Assembly: GCA_047967505.1 (NCBI GenBank)
Contig: CM106540.1
Length of the DNA: 64,000 nucleotides
Strand: one strand, 5' to 3'
Source: Dipteris shenzhenensis
Lineage: Eukaryota > Polypodiophyta > Polypodiopsida > Gleicheniales
A model generated the notes under the pieces. That model was given only the letters and a program-made list of their open reading frames with translations. It did not search any database and was not told the origin of the DNA. The translations under genes and the position numbers were made by a program. Each line of letters opens with the position of its first letter. Positions within the stretch are counted from its first letter, which is position 1. This document shows positions 11,376 to 23,470 of this stretch, in pieces.

Positions 11376-13190
11376 CATAATGAAATTCTCAGGAGAGGGA
11401 GATCCAATGTCCCATGTCGAGAGGTTCGAGTAGATTTGTGAGACCTTAGGGAACATAGGTGACTTGGACAAAGTGACTATGTTTGGGCTGAGCCTAGATG
11501 GTAAGGCAGGCCAATGGTATAGGGCTTTAAGCACAAAAGAGAAGATCAACTAGGAGACACTTATAAAAGCATTCATAGTGGGATTCACTCCCATTGGTCC
11601 TAGATGGAGCCCTACTAACTAGTTGGATGAGGTCAAGCAGAAGGAGCATGAGACCTTATGGGAATATATCGTGAGGATTAAACACTTGAATTCCCACTAC
11701 AAGCCTCATGAAAGGATGATCAATGAACGCTTATTACCATGCTTCCTCATCAGGTTAAGGGATGGAAAGTTGTTGGTCATCTGTTAACCCTAAACCCCAC
11801 ATCATTTGAGTTGTGTAGTAAGATTGTTGTACTCTTGGATGATAATATGAAGGATGAAGATCAACTAGAGAAGTCCCATGTAGCTTCCTCCAATGTGTTC
11901 GAGGACCCATCACCTAGCCTCAAGATGTGGCAAGGATCGATGCATTCTTGTCCATAAAGGTAAAAAATGCCTATAGTCGGCATCCTAAGAGGGAACCCCA
12001 TCCTTTTGGAGAGACTTCTTCAACTGGATGAATGGACATATGGTCACATCTCAGGAAGTGGCGAGTGAGGTAATGGAAGTCCCCTATGGAAGAACGAAAC
12101 CTGTTAAAGATTTTGGTCAACAAATTGGGCCAGTATTTTGAGAGCGCCAATACCAATGCCACGCTCCCAATGACCTACCAAAGCAAGAATGCCACATCAA
12201 TCTTGGATGGATGATCAAGTGTTAGCATTATCACTAACAATGCTCGGATAAGTGGGGAGGCCTAAGATTGAAAACACCAACCTAGTTGTCAAATTAGCCG
12301 ATGGAGTGACAGCCTCTAATTGGTAGGGTTTTGAAGGACACCAATATGAAAATGCCAACCTGGTTGTCAAATTAGCCGATGGAGCAATGGCCCACGTTTA
12401 GATCAAAACCTTAAGCCTCACCTACCATGTTTGGTTTGTTGTAATGGATTTCCATGGGTAGCCAGATGGTTACGATGTCATTCTAGGAAGACCCTTTATG
12501 CGCACTACAGGTCTAGTCCTGCGAGTCCTCAAATAGGACTTATCAGTGCAAGAATGATCAAATTGTGAGTGTTGAACTCCAGAAGTGGAAAGCCCACCCA
12601 ATGATCGGCAACTTATTCACAAAGCTGAGTCGAATACTACACAGAAGACTGCCTCCTTAAATGTATTCCAAGCATATAATGAGAGCGGACCAAGATGAAC
12701 ACTATCATGCTGTGCTATAAAATCTGGAGTTCTCCCAGAACTGGATGCATGTCCTCGCTACTATAGATGCAGTCGAGAGGATAGGGACAAAAATGGCAGC
12801 CTACGATCCGAATGTTCCCGAGAACATAGTTCCCTTAAGTATGATTAATATCTTGAGGGGAATAGAATATGGCCAGAGTGTTCGAAAAGTAAAAATGGAT
12901 CTTCATTGGATGAGATATGTGGGTACCGTCATCACTCACCACAAGTTCTCAACTGATTGGGGAGCCATGCTAGATAGAATTAAGGCTCCCTAGGATCCCT
13001 CAAAGTAGAGGCGACCCCTCTAGCTACTATAGCCAAGCCACCACCAAAAGCTAATTCACCACATAAGGGCAAGGCTCTAAAAGCCAAAGCCCCCAAGACT
13101 TCTCCTAAGGAGAAGAAGCCTACCTCAAAGGTCTTGGAAGATGCTGAATGCTTGGATCCAAATTTTGATATTGCTTTGTGTATCTCTAGC
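11376..13190 (+). pseudogene. Ty3/gypsy gag-protease relic
   Basis: Plus-strand gag core can be followed with stops from about 11380: KFSGEGDPMSHVERFE, then MFGLSLDGKAGQWYRALS and HETLWEYIVRIKHLN. A retroviral-type protease remnant follows near 12200-12510: SSVSIITNNAR close to a DG doublet interrupted by TGA, 'NLVVKLADG', and DVILGRPFMR near the C-terminal end. A later 82-residue frame (12745-12993) and a Lys/Pro-rich stretch resemble the protease-RT linker. RT and downstream domains are absent; the relic ends against the reverse-oriented element at 13.2 kb. Confidence 0.7.
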
Positions 13191-13199
13191 TAAGGCATG

Positions 13200-15640
13200 T
13201 TGTTGTGGGAGGGCTTATTTACTTGAGATCGTCGTTGAAGAGGTTTCATCCAATGTTCTAGGCACAATGGGTTTTATTGCTACTGTCCCCACATTGACTC
13301 TTACTAATGTGTTATGATTTTGTATTGTCAATCTATCAATTCCTCATTGAGGTTGGGCCAGGTTATATTGAAGATGCAACTATTTTTTTCATCCCCACCG
13401 ACTACGTAGATGTGGCACCACCACCTTGGCAATAGATTGGCTTGTGCATTGATCCTAGATTTTGGGATGGGGCATTCATTTGCTATATGATTGACCATGC
13501 AATGTGGACAGCATACATTTTCTTGCCTTGGATAAATCAGAGGTACTGCTTGAGACATGTAAAGCTTTTGTTCCATGACATGCATCATTTCTTCTCTTAG
13601 CTTCATGGTCTCTAGGAAATTTTCATTAGACGTTTCTATATTTAACTTTGCTTTTCCCTTTTTAGAGTTCTTATCTCATGCACTTGCTCTTCCATCATCA
13701 CTGTTAGTGTCAATATTTCATAACTGCTAATCGTTTTCATGTCCTTGCGGATCTTCTTCCTTAGGCCTGCAATGAACCAGACTGTCATGTACTTATCATC
13801 GGGACGTGGGTGACGTTTTGCAATTAGGCATTTCATTTTACCTAGATACGTGCATACATCTTCCCTTCGACCTCGTTTGAGCTTACATAGTTGGAGAGTG
13901 GGATTATCTTGAAGTATTTCCATTTGGAACACCTCTAGAATTTGTTTCCAGCAGGTCCCATGTGGCTCGTTCTTCTACTAGGAGGTCAAGGTACTAGGCT
14001 TCATCAGTTAAGGCCATGGGGAACCATGCAACCTTGGTTTCATTTGATTGATCTCCTCCAGCTTGACATGCGGCATCAAAATGCTAGAGGAATGTTGCTA
14101 GATTGCCATGGCCATTGTATTTGGGAAGTTCTAGATTGTCCAGGGGTTGCCTTCCTTGATTGTTATTGTGTCAACCATAATTGGTGCGAGGGTTAAAGAA
14201 ATTGGCCCCATCTGCATCTAGGTCAATGCCACAATCATCACGACGGTGATCTGCCATATTGTGACTTGGAGGAGTCAAATGGATTGGATGCAATTCAATG
14301 GGGCAATTTGGGGTGGAGGGTAGTCGGAGACATTGGCCGGAGCATACTTGCATGCATGCATAATTGTCGAGAGGTCGATCGGGTAACTACTCCTCAAGTC
14401 CAGTTGTTGATGTATGTGTCCTAGGGAGGTTGGAGATGTGTCAGTGCATTAGGGACTGTCTTGTTATAATTGTGCCTAGGATTGTCCTCCTTGAGTGCAA
14501 GAATGTGTTGGTACAGACAGATTGTCAATCGGAGGTCACGAGTTAAACTTAAGAGTGTAAGTGCAAAAAATAGCCCTCATGGGGGCACGAATTAATGAGT
14601 TCTAGGGATGAAAAAAGGGTGTGTAATGGGTTGGAAAAATTCCCCGTAGCATGGTGTTTTTATGTGTGAAACCATGGCTCAAAACCTGGTCCAATTTGGT
14701 CACAAAATGAGCGAGTAACGGAGGGTTAATTTTGTGCCAAAATTAGGCCTTTTTGGGGGAGTCTTGGCCTTAAGTGTCGTGTGAATGGTCTTTAGATTTA
14801 AAGAACTAAAATAGGTTAAGGTAGTCTAACCACCAGGTTTAATCTAACTAACCTAACTATCTAGTTGGCTAGTTACTATAACTGAGTGAACTATCAATTA
14901 CCCTAGTTAATATAACCTAATTGATATAGTTAATCTAACTAGTCTAGCTATAGTTAGATTTCTAACTTAAATCCAATTATGCTAACCTAATTCTTGACCT
15001 ACGCTAACTAACCTAGCCTAGGTTAGTGAGCTAGTTAGGGTTACGATTAGGTTACACTTTTTTATTTAAAAAAAGAAATACACAGAGGCGAGGGGGCGTA
15101 GGTTACAGGGTGGCAGGCAAGGGAGAAGGGAGGAGTCGGGGTGGGGGGAGTGAGGGGAGGGGGAAGTAGAAGGGTGGGGATGTAGAGGCTGCGGGGCAGA
15201 GGGTGGGCGGTGGGCGGGGAGGTGTTGAGCAACGACGGTGCGGACGGTGGAGGCATTAACGAGGAGGGTGCATTGTTGGTAGCGCATGATGGAGGGTGGT
15301 GCAACTGGCGGTGGAGAGACAATTAGAGGGTGGTGCGGATGGCAAAGGGTGGTAGGCAACCGACGGAGGTGGTCGATGGGTGGGCGATGGACAATGGGCA
15401 ACCAACAAAGATGGCTGACGGTGGGCGATGGTTACCTGTGTCCGCCGCAATCTAGGCTCCCTCTCCTTCCTCTCAAACCTGAGTACAAATCCCTGCTTCT
15501 GACCTTTTTGCCTCACTCAATGCTCACTTTGCAGCATGCGACACTCATAGAGAATCCTTCGCTCCTCATGCACGATGTGACAGTGGTGGCTGCGCCCCCT
15601 TCGACCTTCTTTTGGAAAAAAATACAACGGTCCTAACTTC
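13200..15640 (-). pseudogene. Degenerate, internally deleted relative of the 37-kb Ty3 element
   Basis: Read on the minus strand this is colinear with the young element at 37119-49544. From about 15640: a C-rich low-complexity tract, a short A/T run, the GGTTAG/CTAACC-rich leader (14800-15060), then gag starting at 14353 with MQVCSGQCLRL (compare MQLRSGQRLRL), a conserved core (GRREDVCTYLGKMK, WFIAGLRKKIRKDMK; 13642-13932), the CCHC region (CPHC..NHIANEC; 13328-13606), and then a jump across about 1.4 kb into the protease-proximal part of pol (about 13200-13340). It is an older copy of the same or a sister family and shows which leader features are retained. Confidence 0.8.
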
Positions 15641-16079
15641 CCTGATCTCACATCCTTCCTTCCACTAGTCGATAACTTTCCTGCTCCACCTTAGCAGAAT
15701 GTTGGAGATGGAAGCAGAGAAATATGGGCTTCTCCTTCTGGTTCCCAAGAAGGAACCCAAGGAGGAACTGCTGAATGAGGAAACGCCTTTACCTTCTCAG
15801 GTTGGGGAGGAAGCAGGATGGGATAGACAGCAGGTCATGGTTCTTTCAACTCTGGAGCACTGACTTCTAGTCACTCTGGACAAGAAGCTACATCACCTAG
15901 CTCCTCCAATAGAGTAGCCTCCCAAACAACCCGAAACTCTCCAATCAGCCCTGCTAAATCGAAAAAGGACGACATTCCACTACTCGTTAGTTTTTCTGTT
16001 TCTTCAACCTTTTGGCTCTGTAAGAGGTTAAAACTACAGGAAAAGCTCTAGACACACGACTCAGATGTATTGATAAGAG

Positions 16080-16740
16080 GAGGACTTGGTATGCCACCTC
16101 CCACGAAGAAGGTAGAGGAGGGTGTGCTATTGGATAGATAACATATGGATCTTATTGAAATGCCTTCTCAAAGGAATCAAGTTTTGTCTAGTGTCAATGT
16201 ATGCCCCTACAAGCCATCATGAGAGAAGCACTACTTGGCACTCCTTATCAGATTTAGGTGATGAGGTTTTGATAGGATACTTTAACATGATTGAAAGAAG
16301 CACTAATATATGGATGGGTAAAGGCACCACATTAAGAAGCTCCGAGCTCCCATTCAATGATTCTCTTCATTTGGTAGATAGGGGAGTCAAGGAGAGAATC
16401 AAGGCTTTGACAGAGCCTATCTCTCCCAGAATCTCCTCCAAACCACCTCTAGCTCCAAAAGTACTATCTATTCCACCTTTTCAATTTTTGATCACACAAA
16501 CCACTTTTGGTTCGATGCGCTTGAATTCATAAGATATTCTTTAGCGAGACTATACACCAAAAGATGGTGGGCAAGAAAACTTGATAGATGAAGCAAAGAA
16601 ACATTCAAGCTCATTTACAAGAAAAGAGTTGCTGAGGAAATTCCTCTCCTCGAAGTCACAATGCAAACGGTTGGGCATAGTCTAACATTGAAAATAGAGA
16701 CTTTATATGTGAAAATTCTAAGAACCCACTGTCAAATACT
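16080..16740 (+). pseudogene. LINE ORF2 endonuclease fragment
   Basis: A frame at 16122-16532 reads FCLVSMYAPTSHHERSTTW, then DEVLIGYFNMIE, the pattern of the APE-type endonuclease of plant L1 LINEs (YAP..., then GDFN). The catalytic-motif Asp of GDFN is Tyr here. Sequence after 16500 in shifted frames (SLARLYTKRWWARKLDR, ETFKLIYKKRVAEE) continues the inter-domain region. RT was not found, so the copy is truncated. The stretch 15690-16080 before it may be the end of its ORF1. Confidence 0.65.
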
Positions 16741-16746
16741 ATGCAT

Positions 16747-17200
16747 TTAGATGGAGTGGGACAAGCAAGAAACCACTCCTCGAGGTCCGAAGGGAAAACA
16801 TCTGCCACCATGAAAAAGAGCTCTTAGAAACCAAACACAAAATTTCCAAATGGACTCATTACACTTACAGGTGAAAAAGGTACATAGATAGAAAGGCTCA
16901 CAGTGTGATGGTATCTTAGATTGATTGAATGATGTAGGAAGCCGCATATCTTTTCCCATGTAAACATGTTGCACTTTTGTGAGCCATCCTTTCTTCCCAA
17001 ACTTGAAATTCAAGATGCGCCCCTTCCACTCATGCAAGATGTCACCTCTCTTGCTCTTGGGAAGCTTATGTGGACCTTTGGCTGATCCTTTCATCACTAC
17101 CCAGTCATTTAAGCTGTAGGTGCAAGGGATCCACTCATCCAATGCATTTCTAGTGTTGTGGAAGACACAAGAGGTCATAGCATTGCATGGTCTTGTAGCC
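16747..17200 (-). CDS. Unrecognised ORF segment, probably a gene or element fragment
   Basis: The C-terminal half of a 268-codon minus-strand frame (16747-17553). The N-terminal half is the translated 45-bp minisatellite and carries no information. The unique part reads for example CNAMTSCVFHNTRNALDEW and HEWKGRILNFKFGKKGWL, with no motif I recognise and no conserved neighbours. It may be an exon remnant. Low confidence that it is a real gene. Confidence 0.2.
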
Positions 17201-17273
17201 TTTCTCCTCAACATGCTTGCAGATTTTGCAATAACAAGAATGGGACTCCTACACAAAGCAATGCAACTCCAAC

Positions 17274-17490
17274 AGAGGCACAGAAGAGGGAGAAGGAGAG
17301 GGACAGAGCAACAGCAATAGAGGCACAGGAGAGGGAGAAGGAGAGGGACAGAGTAGCAGTAACAGAGGCACAGGAGGGGGAGAAGGAGAGGGACAGAGCA
17401 ACAGCAGTAGAGGCACAAGAGAGGGAGAAGAAGAGGGACAGAGCAGCTCCAACAGAGGCACAAGAAAGGGAGAGGAGAGAGAGAGAGAGG
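17274..17490. repeat. 45-bp minisatellite, five units
   Basis: Five tandem copies of a 45-bp purine-rich unit beginning 'agaggcacaggagaggg'. On the plus strand it reads as a 15-residue repeat (EAQEREKERDRATAV and variants) that stays in frame because the period is a multiple of three. The unit differs slightly between copies. The open frames on both strands follow from the composition. Confidence 0.85.
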
Positions 17491-17934
17491 AGCTGCAGCA
17501 AGTAGGCCAGAGCAGGAGGGAGCAAAGAAAGAGAGGGGAGAGGGAAAATGCATGGGATTTGGTTCAAATCTGAGTGATTTGGCAGGTTGGGACCAGAACA
17601 GTGGGGGGCAGAGGTCCTAGAAAGAGGGAGGGGAGAAAAATTTGCCACAAGGGCCCTACCATCCTATTGAAGGCAATTTTGGGCTCATGTGGGGGAGGTG
17701 CATCTAGTAGGAGGGTCAAACATGGGTTAAAAGGGGGGGGGATGGTTTGGGTGGTCCCTAGTGTAAGGGGAGCAACCAATAGGGGCTCTCTGCAAGCCTG
17801 CCCACCCTCCACCTCAACATACCATTGCCCCACACCTTCTAAAACTCTCATTAGTACACCTCATATCACACTCTAATCCCTTGAAATTAGGAAACACTAA
17901 TTGGAGGCCCTTTTGAGACCCCAATTCTCCCCGG

Positions 17935-19555
17935 GCTAAAGTTAAGTATCCTGTGGATAGGCTGAAATATGATGGATTTATAGCCATTCACTATGCCTAT
18001 ATGGTCAAAGTGATACATGAACCAGAACGCACTTCTTTTGAGCAAGCCATGGGAAAAGAAAAATGGGAGAAAGCCATGGATGAAGAAATGGATGCCTTGG
18101 AAGCAAATGCTACATGGGAATTGGTGCCTTTGCCTAAAGACAAGAATGCAATTGGCTGCAAATTGGTTTATAAGGCTAAGCACAATGTAGATAGTTCTGT
18201 GAGCGGATACAAGGCAAGATTAGTTGTCAAGGGGTATGCACAGACATATGGCATTGATTATGAAGAAACATTCAGTCCAGTTGCAAGGATGGCAACTGTA
18301 AGAGCAGCCATTGCTATGGCTGCATCAAAGGGATTTTCTTTACATCAGATGGATGTAAAGAATGCCTTCTTGCATGGTGATTTGCAAGAAGAGGTCTTTA
18401 TGGAGCAGCCACCAGGTCATGTTCATGGTGTTCATCCTGAGTTTGTTTACAGGTTGAAGAAAGCCTTGTATGGCTTGAAGCAAGCACCTAGAGCATGGTC
18501 TGACAAGATAGGACAGTATCTTGTCACCATTGGCTTTGAAATTTCCAAGGCAGATTTCTCACTTTATGTAAGAAAACAGAGAAAGGTATTATGTTGCTTG
18601 TCATTTATGTTGATGATTTGATCATCATAGGTGATAGTGATGAAGATATCCTTTATGTGAAAATGCTATTGAAGTAGAAGTTTGAGAAGAAGGATTTGGG
18701 AGAGCTGCGTTACTTCTTGGGCATTGAGGTGATTAGATCCACAAGTGGGATATAGCTCTTGCAGAGGTAGTATGGATTGGACATGCTGTCCAAATATGGG
18801 ATGACAGGCTGTAAGCTTATTTTAGTTCCTTTGGAGCAGAATGTGAAGCTAAGCGCAGATGCAGGTGAGCTTCTGGAAGACCCTACTATGTACAGACGCA
18901 TAGTAGGAAGTTTGATTTATATGACTATTACCAGACCAAATTTTAGCTATGCTATTGGGTTGGTAAGTCAGTTTATGCGGGCTCCAAGGAAACCGCATTT
19001 GGATGCAGCTAGATGCATACTGAGGTATGTGAAGTCCACATTGCAGTATATGAGACTGGGTTTCAGATACAATTGCATGGATACATTGATGCTGATTGAG
19101 TTGGTAGTATTTCGGATAGACGATCTACCAGTGAATATGTGTTCTCTTTTGGGAGTGCTACAGTCACTTAGAGTAGCAAGAAACAGCCTACAACTGCCTT
19201 GTCGAGCACAGAGGCTGAGTACAGGGGTATAGCAATGGCTGCATGTGAGGTAGCTTGGTTGCGTAAGCTACTTTATGATATGCATCAGTCTATAGATGGA
19301 CCAGTTGTCATTTATTGTGACAACATGAGCAGTATACACTTGGCAAATAACCCAGTCTATCATGCTAGAACAAAGCACATTGAGGTGCATTAACTATGTG
19401 TGGGAGAAGGTTATAGTAGGTTTTATTGATTTGGTTTATGTTAGCACAAAGGATAAGGTAGCTGACATATTCACGAAGGCATTGGGTGCAGAGAAGTTGT
19501 GCAAGTTCAGAGACCTACTTGCTGTACAGGAATTGGGATTGAGCTTGAGGGAGAG
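17935..19555 (+). pseudogene. Ty1/copia reverse transcriptase-RNase H pseudogene
   Basis: Starts abruptly inside the RT N-terminal part (WEKAMDEEMDALEANATWEL), continues with the copia RT core (SPVARMATVRAAIAMAAS, QMDVKNAFLHGDL, LYGLKQAPRAW), a frameshift near 18590, then the catalytic YVDD (VIYVDDLIIIG), KFEKKDLGELRYFLGIEV, and the RNase H part in several frames (RSTSEYVFSFGSATVTW, STEAEYRGIAMAACEVAWL, NPVYHARTKHIEVH, VADIFTKALG). Frameshifts and stops (18676, 18753 region and others) kill the frame. Gag, protease and integrase are missing. It runs straight into a polypurine tract and 3' LTR. Confidence 0.92.
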
Positions 19556-19880
19556 TGTTGATATATCGAGCTCCACTCGTTATATGCCAGGGTGACCGTT
19601 GTGCATTTATGTCACCGACTTGTTAGTTGCAGATGCGGTTGGTACACCGCCCATGAATAATAGCTGGATGGCAGCTATCTTTATGTACTCTAGTTAGTGG
19701 CTCAGTTAGTATGCCACCTAGGTTAGCTGAGTTTTGTTTGAGACCCACATATAGGGTTCATCTATTCCTTTTGTACTTAGAGAGAGTTCTTTTGGCTTAC
19801 ACAACTAAGAAGAGGAAAACTGTTTTCAGCCTCCACCTTTGTGTGTATTCCCCCATTGTGTATGTGAGAAAGCTGCAAGT
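19556..19880 (+). mobile_element. 3' LTR of the copia element
   Basis: The polypurine stretch GAGGGAGAG ends at 19555 and is followed by TGTTGATATATCG, the typical start of a copia LTR. The LTR contains a TG-rich promoter-like part and 'ttttgtacttagagagag'. The 3' edge was not fixed; a point near 19880 is an estimate because no 5' LTR copy is present in the window. Confidence 0.65.
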
Positions 19881-19898
19881 GAGACTCCTTACTTCTCT

Positions 19899-20078
19899 CC
19901 CACTCTCTTCTCACTTAAAATGAGAGATATCTTGTTGATACCTCCAGCCAGGAAGCCTAAAGCAGATGCAGTAAAGATAGTAGAGGTTCCCACTCTCTTC
20001 TCACTTAAAATGAGAGATATCTTGTTAATACCTCCAGCCAGGAAGCCTAAAGCAGATGCAGTAAAGATAGTAGAGGTC
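19899..20078 (+). repeat. In-frame 90-bp tandem duplication
   Basis: The 90 bases from 19899 ('cccactctcttctcac...') are repeated at 19989-20078 with one or two differences. The duplication preserves one frame, which reads a 30-residue unit twice (starting PTLFSLKMRDILLIPPAR) and stays open to about 20144. It directly follows the copia LTR. Whether the frame is ever translated is unknown. Confidence 0.8.
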
Positions 20079-20707
20079 ACTCAACAACATGAGACTAGAG
20101 GCAAGGTTGCATATGAAGAGTCCCTCAGGGAGCAAGTTCAATAAATAGTGTTTGTCTTGGAATCCCATACATTACTAAGGTAATTGCAAATTCAGAAGAA
20201 TCTAGTGCAACTTAGACCAAGAATCAGAATATCTATAAAGACAGTGAATGATGATATGAGCTGGGATTTGACACACGATTGCATAAGTGTTGCACAAAAA
20301 GAAAACCAAAGTCACTTGCACAATCATGCTTGCAGCTCTATAGTAAGTATATCTTTCAGGCCAATTGTGTTTATGTCTTTGTAGTAGCAGTCACTTTTTC
20401 ATAGCTAAGTGGTTTTTTGTATTTTTTTGAAGATTAAGATCGACCAGAGCCTTCAGCACACTGTATATATAGTCGATCTAGCTATTTCATTAAAGTTGAA
20501 GGATAACAAGACATCAACAAAAAGCATTTCCAAGTGGTTCCATTTTTGTAATCTCAAGGTGGTTGATATGCTTCTCCTCCCATATTGTTCAGAGTATGTT
20601 CCCTGACCTTTTCCACTAATACCCTCTATTGACAAAATCTTGATATGTTCAAATTGTATTGACACCCTCTTGGTCTAATCCCCTCATGTTTGTTGTTTTT
20701 CTTGTAG

Positions 20708-21829
20708 CAATCATGGGATTTTGGTGCATATAGACATACAACAAATGTTATGCTATACCTTGAACTCCTTAAAAGGCACCCACTAGGATTTATAATTGTA
20801 AGTCAGTCTTCCACATACTTTTGCTGCAAAAATCATTTTCTATGTTTTCTCCTAAAAAATCAGTCATATCGCTTTTAAATGTAGAAGTATGAATTTTATA
20901 TTTTGTTGCCCAATTTAATTTATAGTATGCATTCCCTTAACCTTCATTCCCATTGCAGCTGCCTCAAAAGACTAATGGATGCACTAGACCTTCGTAATCC
21001 AAATTTAAAGATGTTAGATTCAGCTCAACCAATGTCATTGCAGGTACAGTAATCATAGTCACTTATATGTATATCTCTCTTATTTTGGCACTCTTCATAG
21101 TCCAATATACATCTTAGCATTCTATTTTGATAAAAAAGACACCACAACAGGAGGATCCTTTCTCTTGTGGATGGAGGACTCTAATAAGTGCAAAATATAT
21201 GATGGACACATACTTTTCAGAGATACAGCCTGAATTTGTAGGCACCTATATTGCATACTATTTAAGAAGTTCTAAATTCAAAGCATTAGTACAAAAAAGA
21301 TTGAAAAAACACTTTGTTTTTTATTGCAGATGAAAGAGGATAGTTTTGGCTATAAATATGTGAATAGCTTTAGATCATAGATAACTTTGAAGGTGTTATA
21401 GCTCTCTTCCCCTTCTCTAGCAGCAGACCAAACATTCCATACAGGAGAGGGCTCAAAGGCCTTGAAGATCTCTGGGTTGAACAAGAGGTTGAGGCCATCA
21501 CAAATGTCCCTATTGCTAGCAATCTAGAAGATATTCTAGAAGGCATTGGTGTTGATGACTTGCTGAAACAATTCTCAAAGGATGTGGAAGGAGAAGCCAT
21601 AGTTGATCCTTTCCAAGCAGAGCTACCGAAAAATTCCGAGCCCATGCACGAGGAGGTAGGACATCAAAGCAACATGAACCTAAGCCTAACCATGCACAAG
21701 GAGGAAGAGACATTAAAGCAACACAAGCTCGAGTCGATGCATGAGGAGGTAGTACGATTGCAACAGGACGAATCTCAAGCCCACAGAGGATTCAAGTCAT
21801 TAAGAGGATGTATAGCAGCAACCGCCTAA
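20708..21829 (+). pseudogene. Exon island resembling an Ulp1/C48-type SUMO protease (tentative)
   Basis: Short open stretches are bounded by splice-like signals: after 'tttttcttgtag' (20707) an open segment to a GTAAGT donor (about 20800); after 'cattcccattgcag' (20959) a segment to 'TTGCAG/GTACAG' (about 21042); then a frame containing PQQEDPFSCGWRTL (from 21127), which resembles the PQQ...(D)CG block with the catalytic Cys in Ulp1-type cysteine proteases. A frame at about 21377-21829 (LKGLEDLWVEQEVEAITNV, later repeats of MHEEV) follows. The His-Asp part of the catalytic triad was not identified, and reading phases between exons do not all join. Ulp1-like domains are often carried by plant Mutator-like elements, so a transposon origin is as likely as a host gene. 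Confidence 0.35.
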
Positions 21830-22218
21830 CCAACATGTGGAAGAAGCTAAAGATAACTCTTCTCAGAAGGAGTCTCCACTGCACAAAAGTCAAGAGAAAG
21901 ATTTTGAGCAATAGTATAAGAACACATGATACTTGTACTCATTTTGTATTCATACATCACATGTCAACTTTTTTCTTTTTGGATTACAAATAATACATGG
22001 ATTCAATAGCTTTAATTTTATCTCAAGTGTTCTATTTACAATGTCCTTGCATTGAATTTTCTTTCGCTCCTTTGTAGTATCTACAAAAATAATTTTTAGC
22101 AATATCATAACGTTAGAAGTGATAGATGAATGTATCATGCAAATGTAAAGAGAAAAGATTTAGGAGGAACACAGGGTGGAAACCAACTTACTTTCCTATT
22201 GTTCAAAATGAATGAAAA

Positions 22219-23470
22219 TTATTTGCGGATATTGTTCTCAATATCCATAATAATGTCATTGCGTAACGGAGAGAGAGTGCAGCATTGTTTTAGTGAGATG
22301 GATGTTAGAAGGATGTCATTCTCAATAACATCTATTTCAACTATTGGACTTGAAGAACGCTCATCTTGGTCCATTGCCACAAGTTTTGTGCCTATCATCC
22401 TATTGCATTTATAGTAAAAAGAGAAAATAAAGTTTTGTGAGGCAATCATGTACTTAATGTTGATGAAGTTATGAGCAACCTCACAATACACATTGTTGGC
22501 CACCATTCTATCCCAACCATTGTTCAAGTGGAATTTCATCATATTTTTTTTCTTTGAAAGTCAACATTGACTTACAAACTTTAATTGGATAATCCTAAAA
22601 AAGTCCTACAAAAATTATAAGTGTCATGAAAATGTTGATTTTAACTATCCTAGTAGCAATATTTGGTTTCAGGAAATGTTGTACTCCTAAAAATAGTTTA
22701 GCTCTGTATGATTCTGTGATGCTGCCATTAAGGGGACTGGCCAATCAATTGTATTCCATGCGGGGAGATCTTGCTTTTTTAATAAACCTTGTGAGTGAGC
22801 ATTGTCCACCATCAATTGATAAAAGTGATCATTAAAAAATATACCCGATTCAGGCAGCTTCATTCATTTTCTACCTTTGTACTGTAGCTCCCCAATAGCA
22901 CCATGTAAAGCATCAAATAATCCCAATATGCACTCCATTGATTGCCACTCTTCATATCTGAACCAAAACAAAGAAGTTGTCTGTCATAGAAAGCAAAATT
23001 TATTTTGTTTCAACTATTTCATTATACAAATACACTTACAATCGGGTCTATGGTGTGGAAGATAAGTAGGATAATCTCGCAATACAAGTTCTTGATGCAT
23101 GTAGACATGTTGTATCCGACCTCTCTGACGCATTTTGTGCCTTCTTTTTTTACTTTGAAAATTTTCACTCTGCCCTTCCAAGAAGCCTAAAAATTAATAG
23201 TTGATTGTTACTTTCTCCGCTTGTTGGGTTGCATTAGCACCCAGGCTCCTTTCGCCCCACTGCTATCCTTTTCCAACTATCGTCCACCACGATCTAGTAT
23301 TGGGGAAACTTCTGCACATGAAATTAGTGAGGCAAGTCTTCATGGCAAAGAGATACTTTGTACATCCACATCTTTGCCAAGTAGAGCAACAAACCATTTC
23401 CTAGTGGTGGCAGGACTTAGTTTTTGGTTGCCATATGAAATCCTCACTCTAATACCTGTGAAGTCAAAGG
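22219..23470 (-). pseudogene. Unrecognised spliced gene fragment
   Basis: On the minus strand several open segments carry splice signals. One (about 23186-23041) reads SWKGRVKIFKVKKEGTKCV and ends at a perfect GTAAGT donor; another follows 'tttggttcag' and reads YEEWQSMECILGLFDALHGA; a 107-codon frame (22219-22542) reads NVYCEVAHNFINIKYMIASQ. Upstream, about 23460-23350, reads SPATTRKWFVALLGKDVDVQ. I recognise no family. Frames are interrupted between segments. It may be one gene running from about 23.5 to 22.2 kb, or a transposon-captured fragment. Confidence 0.3.
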
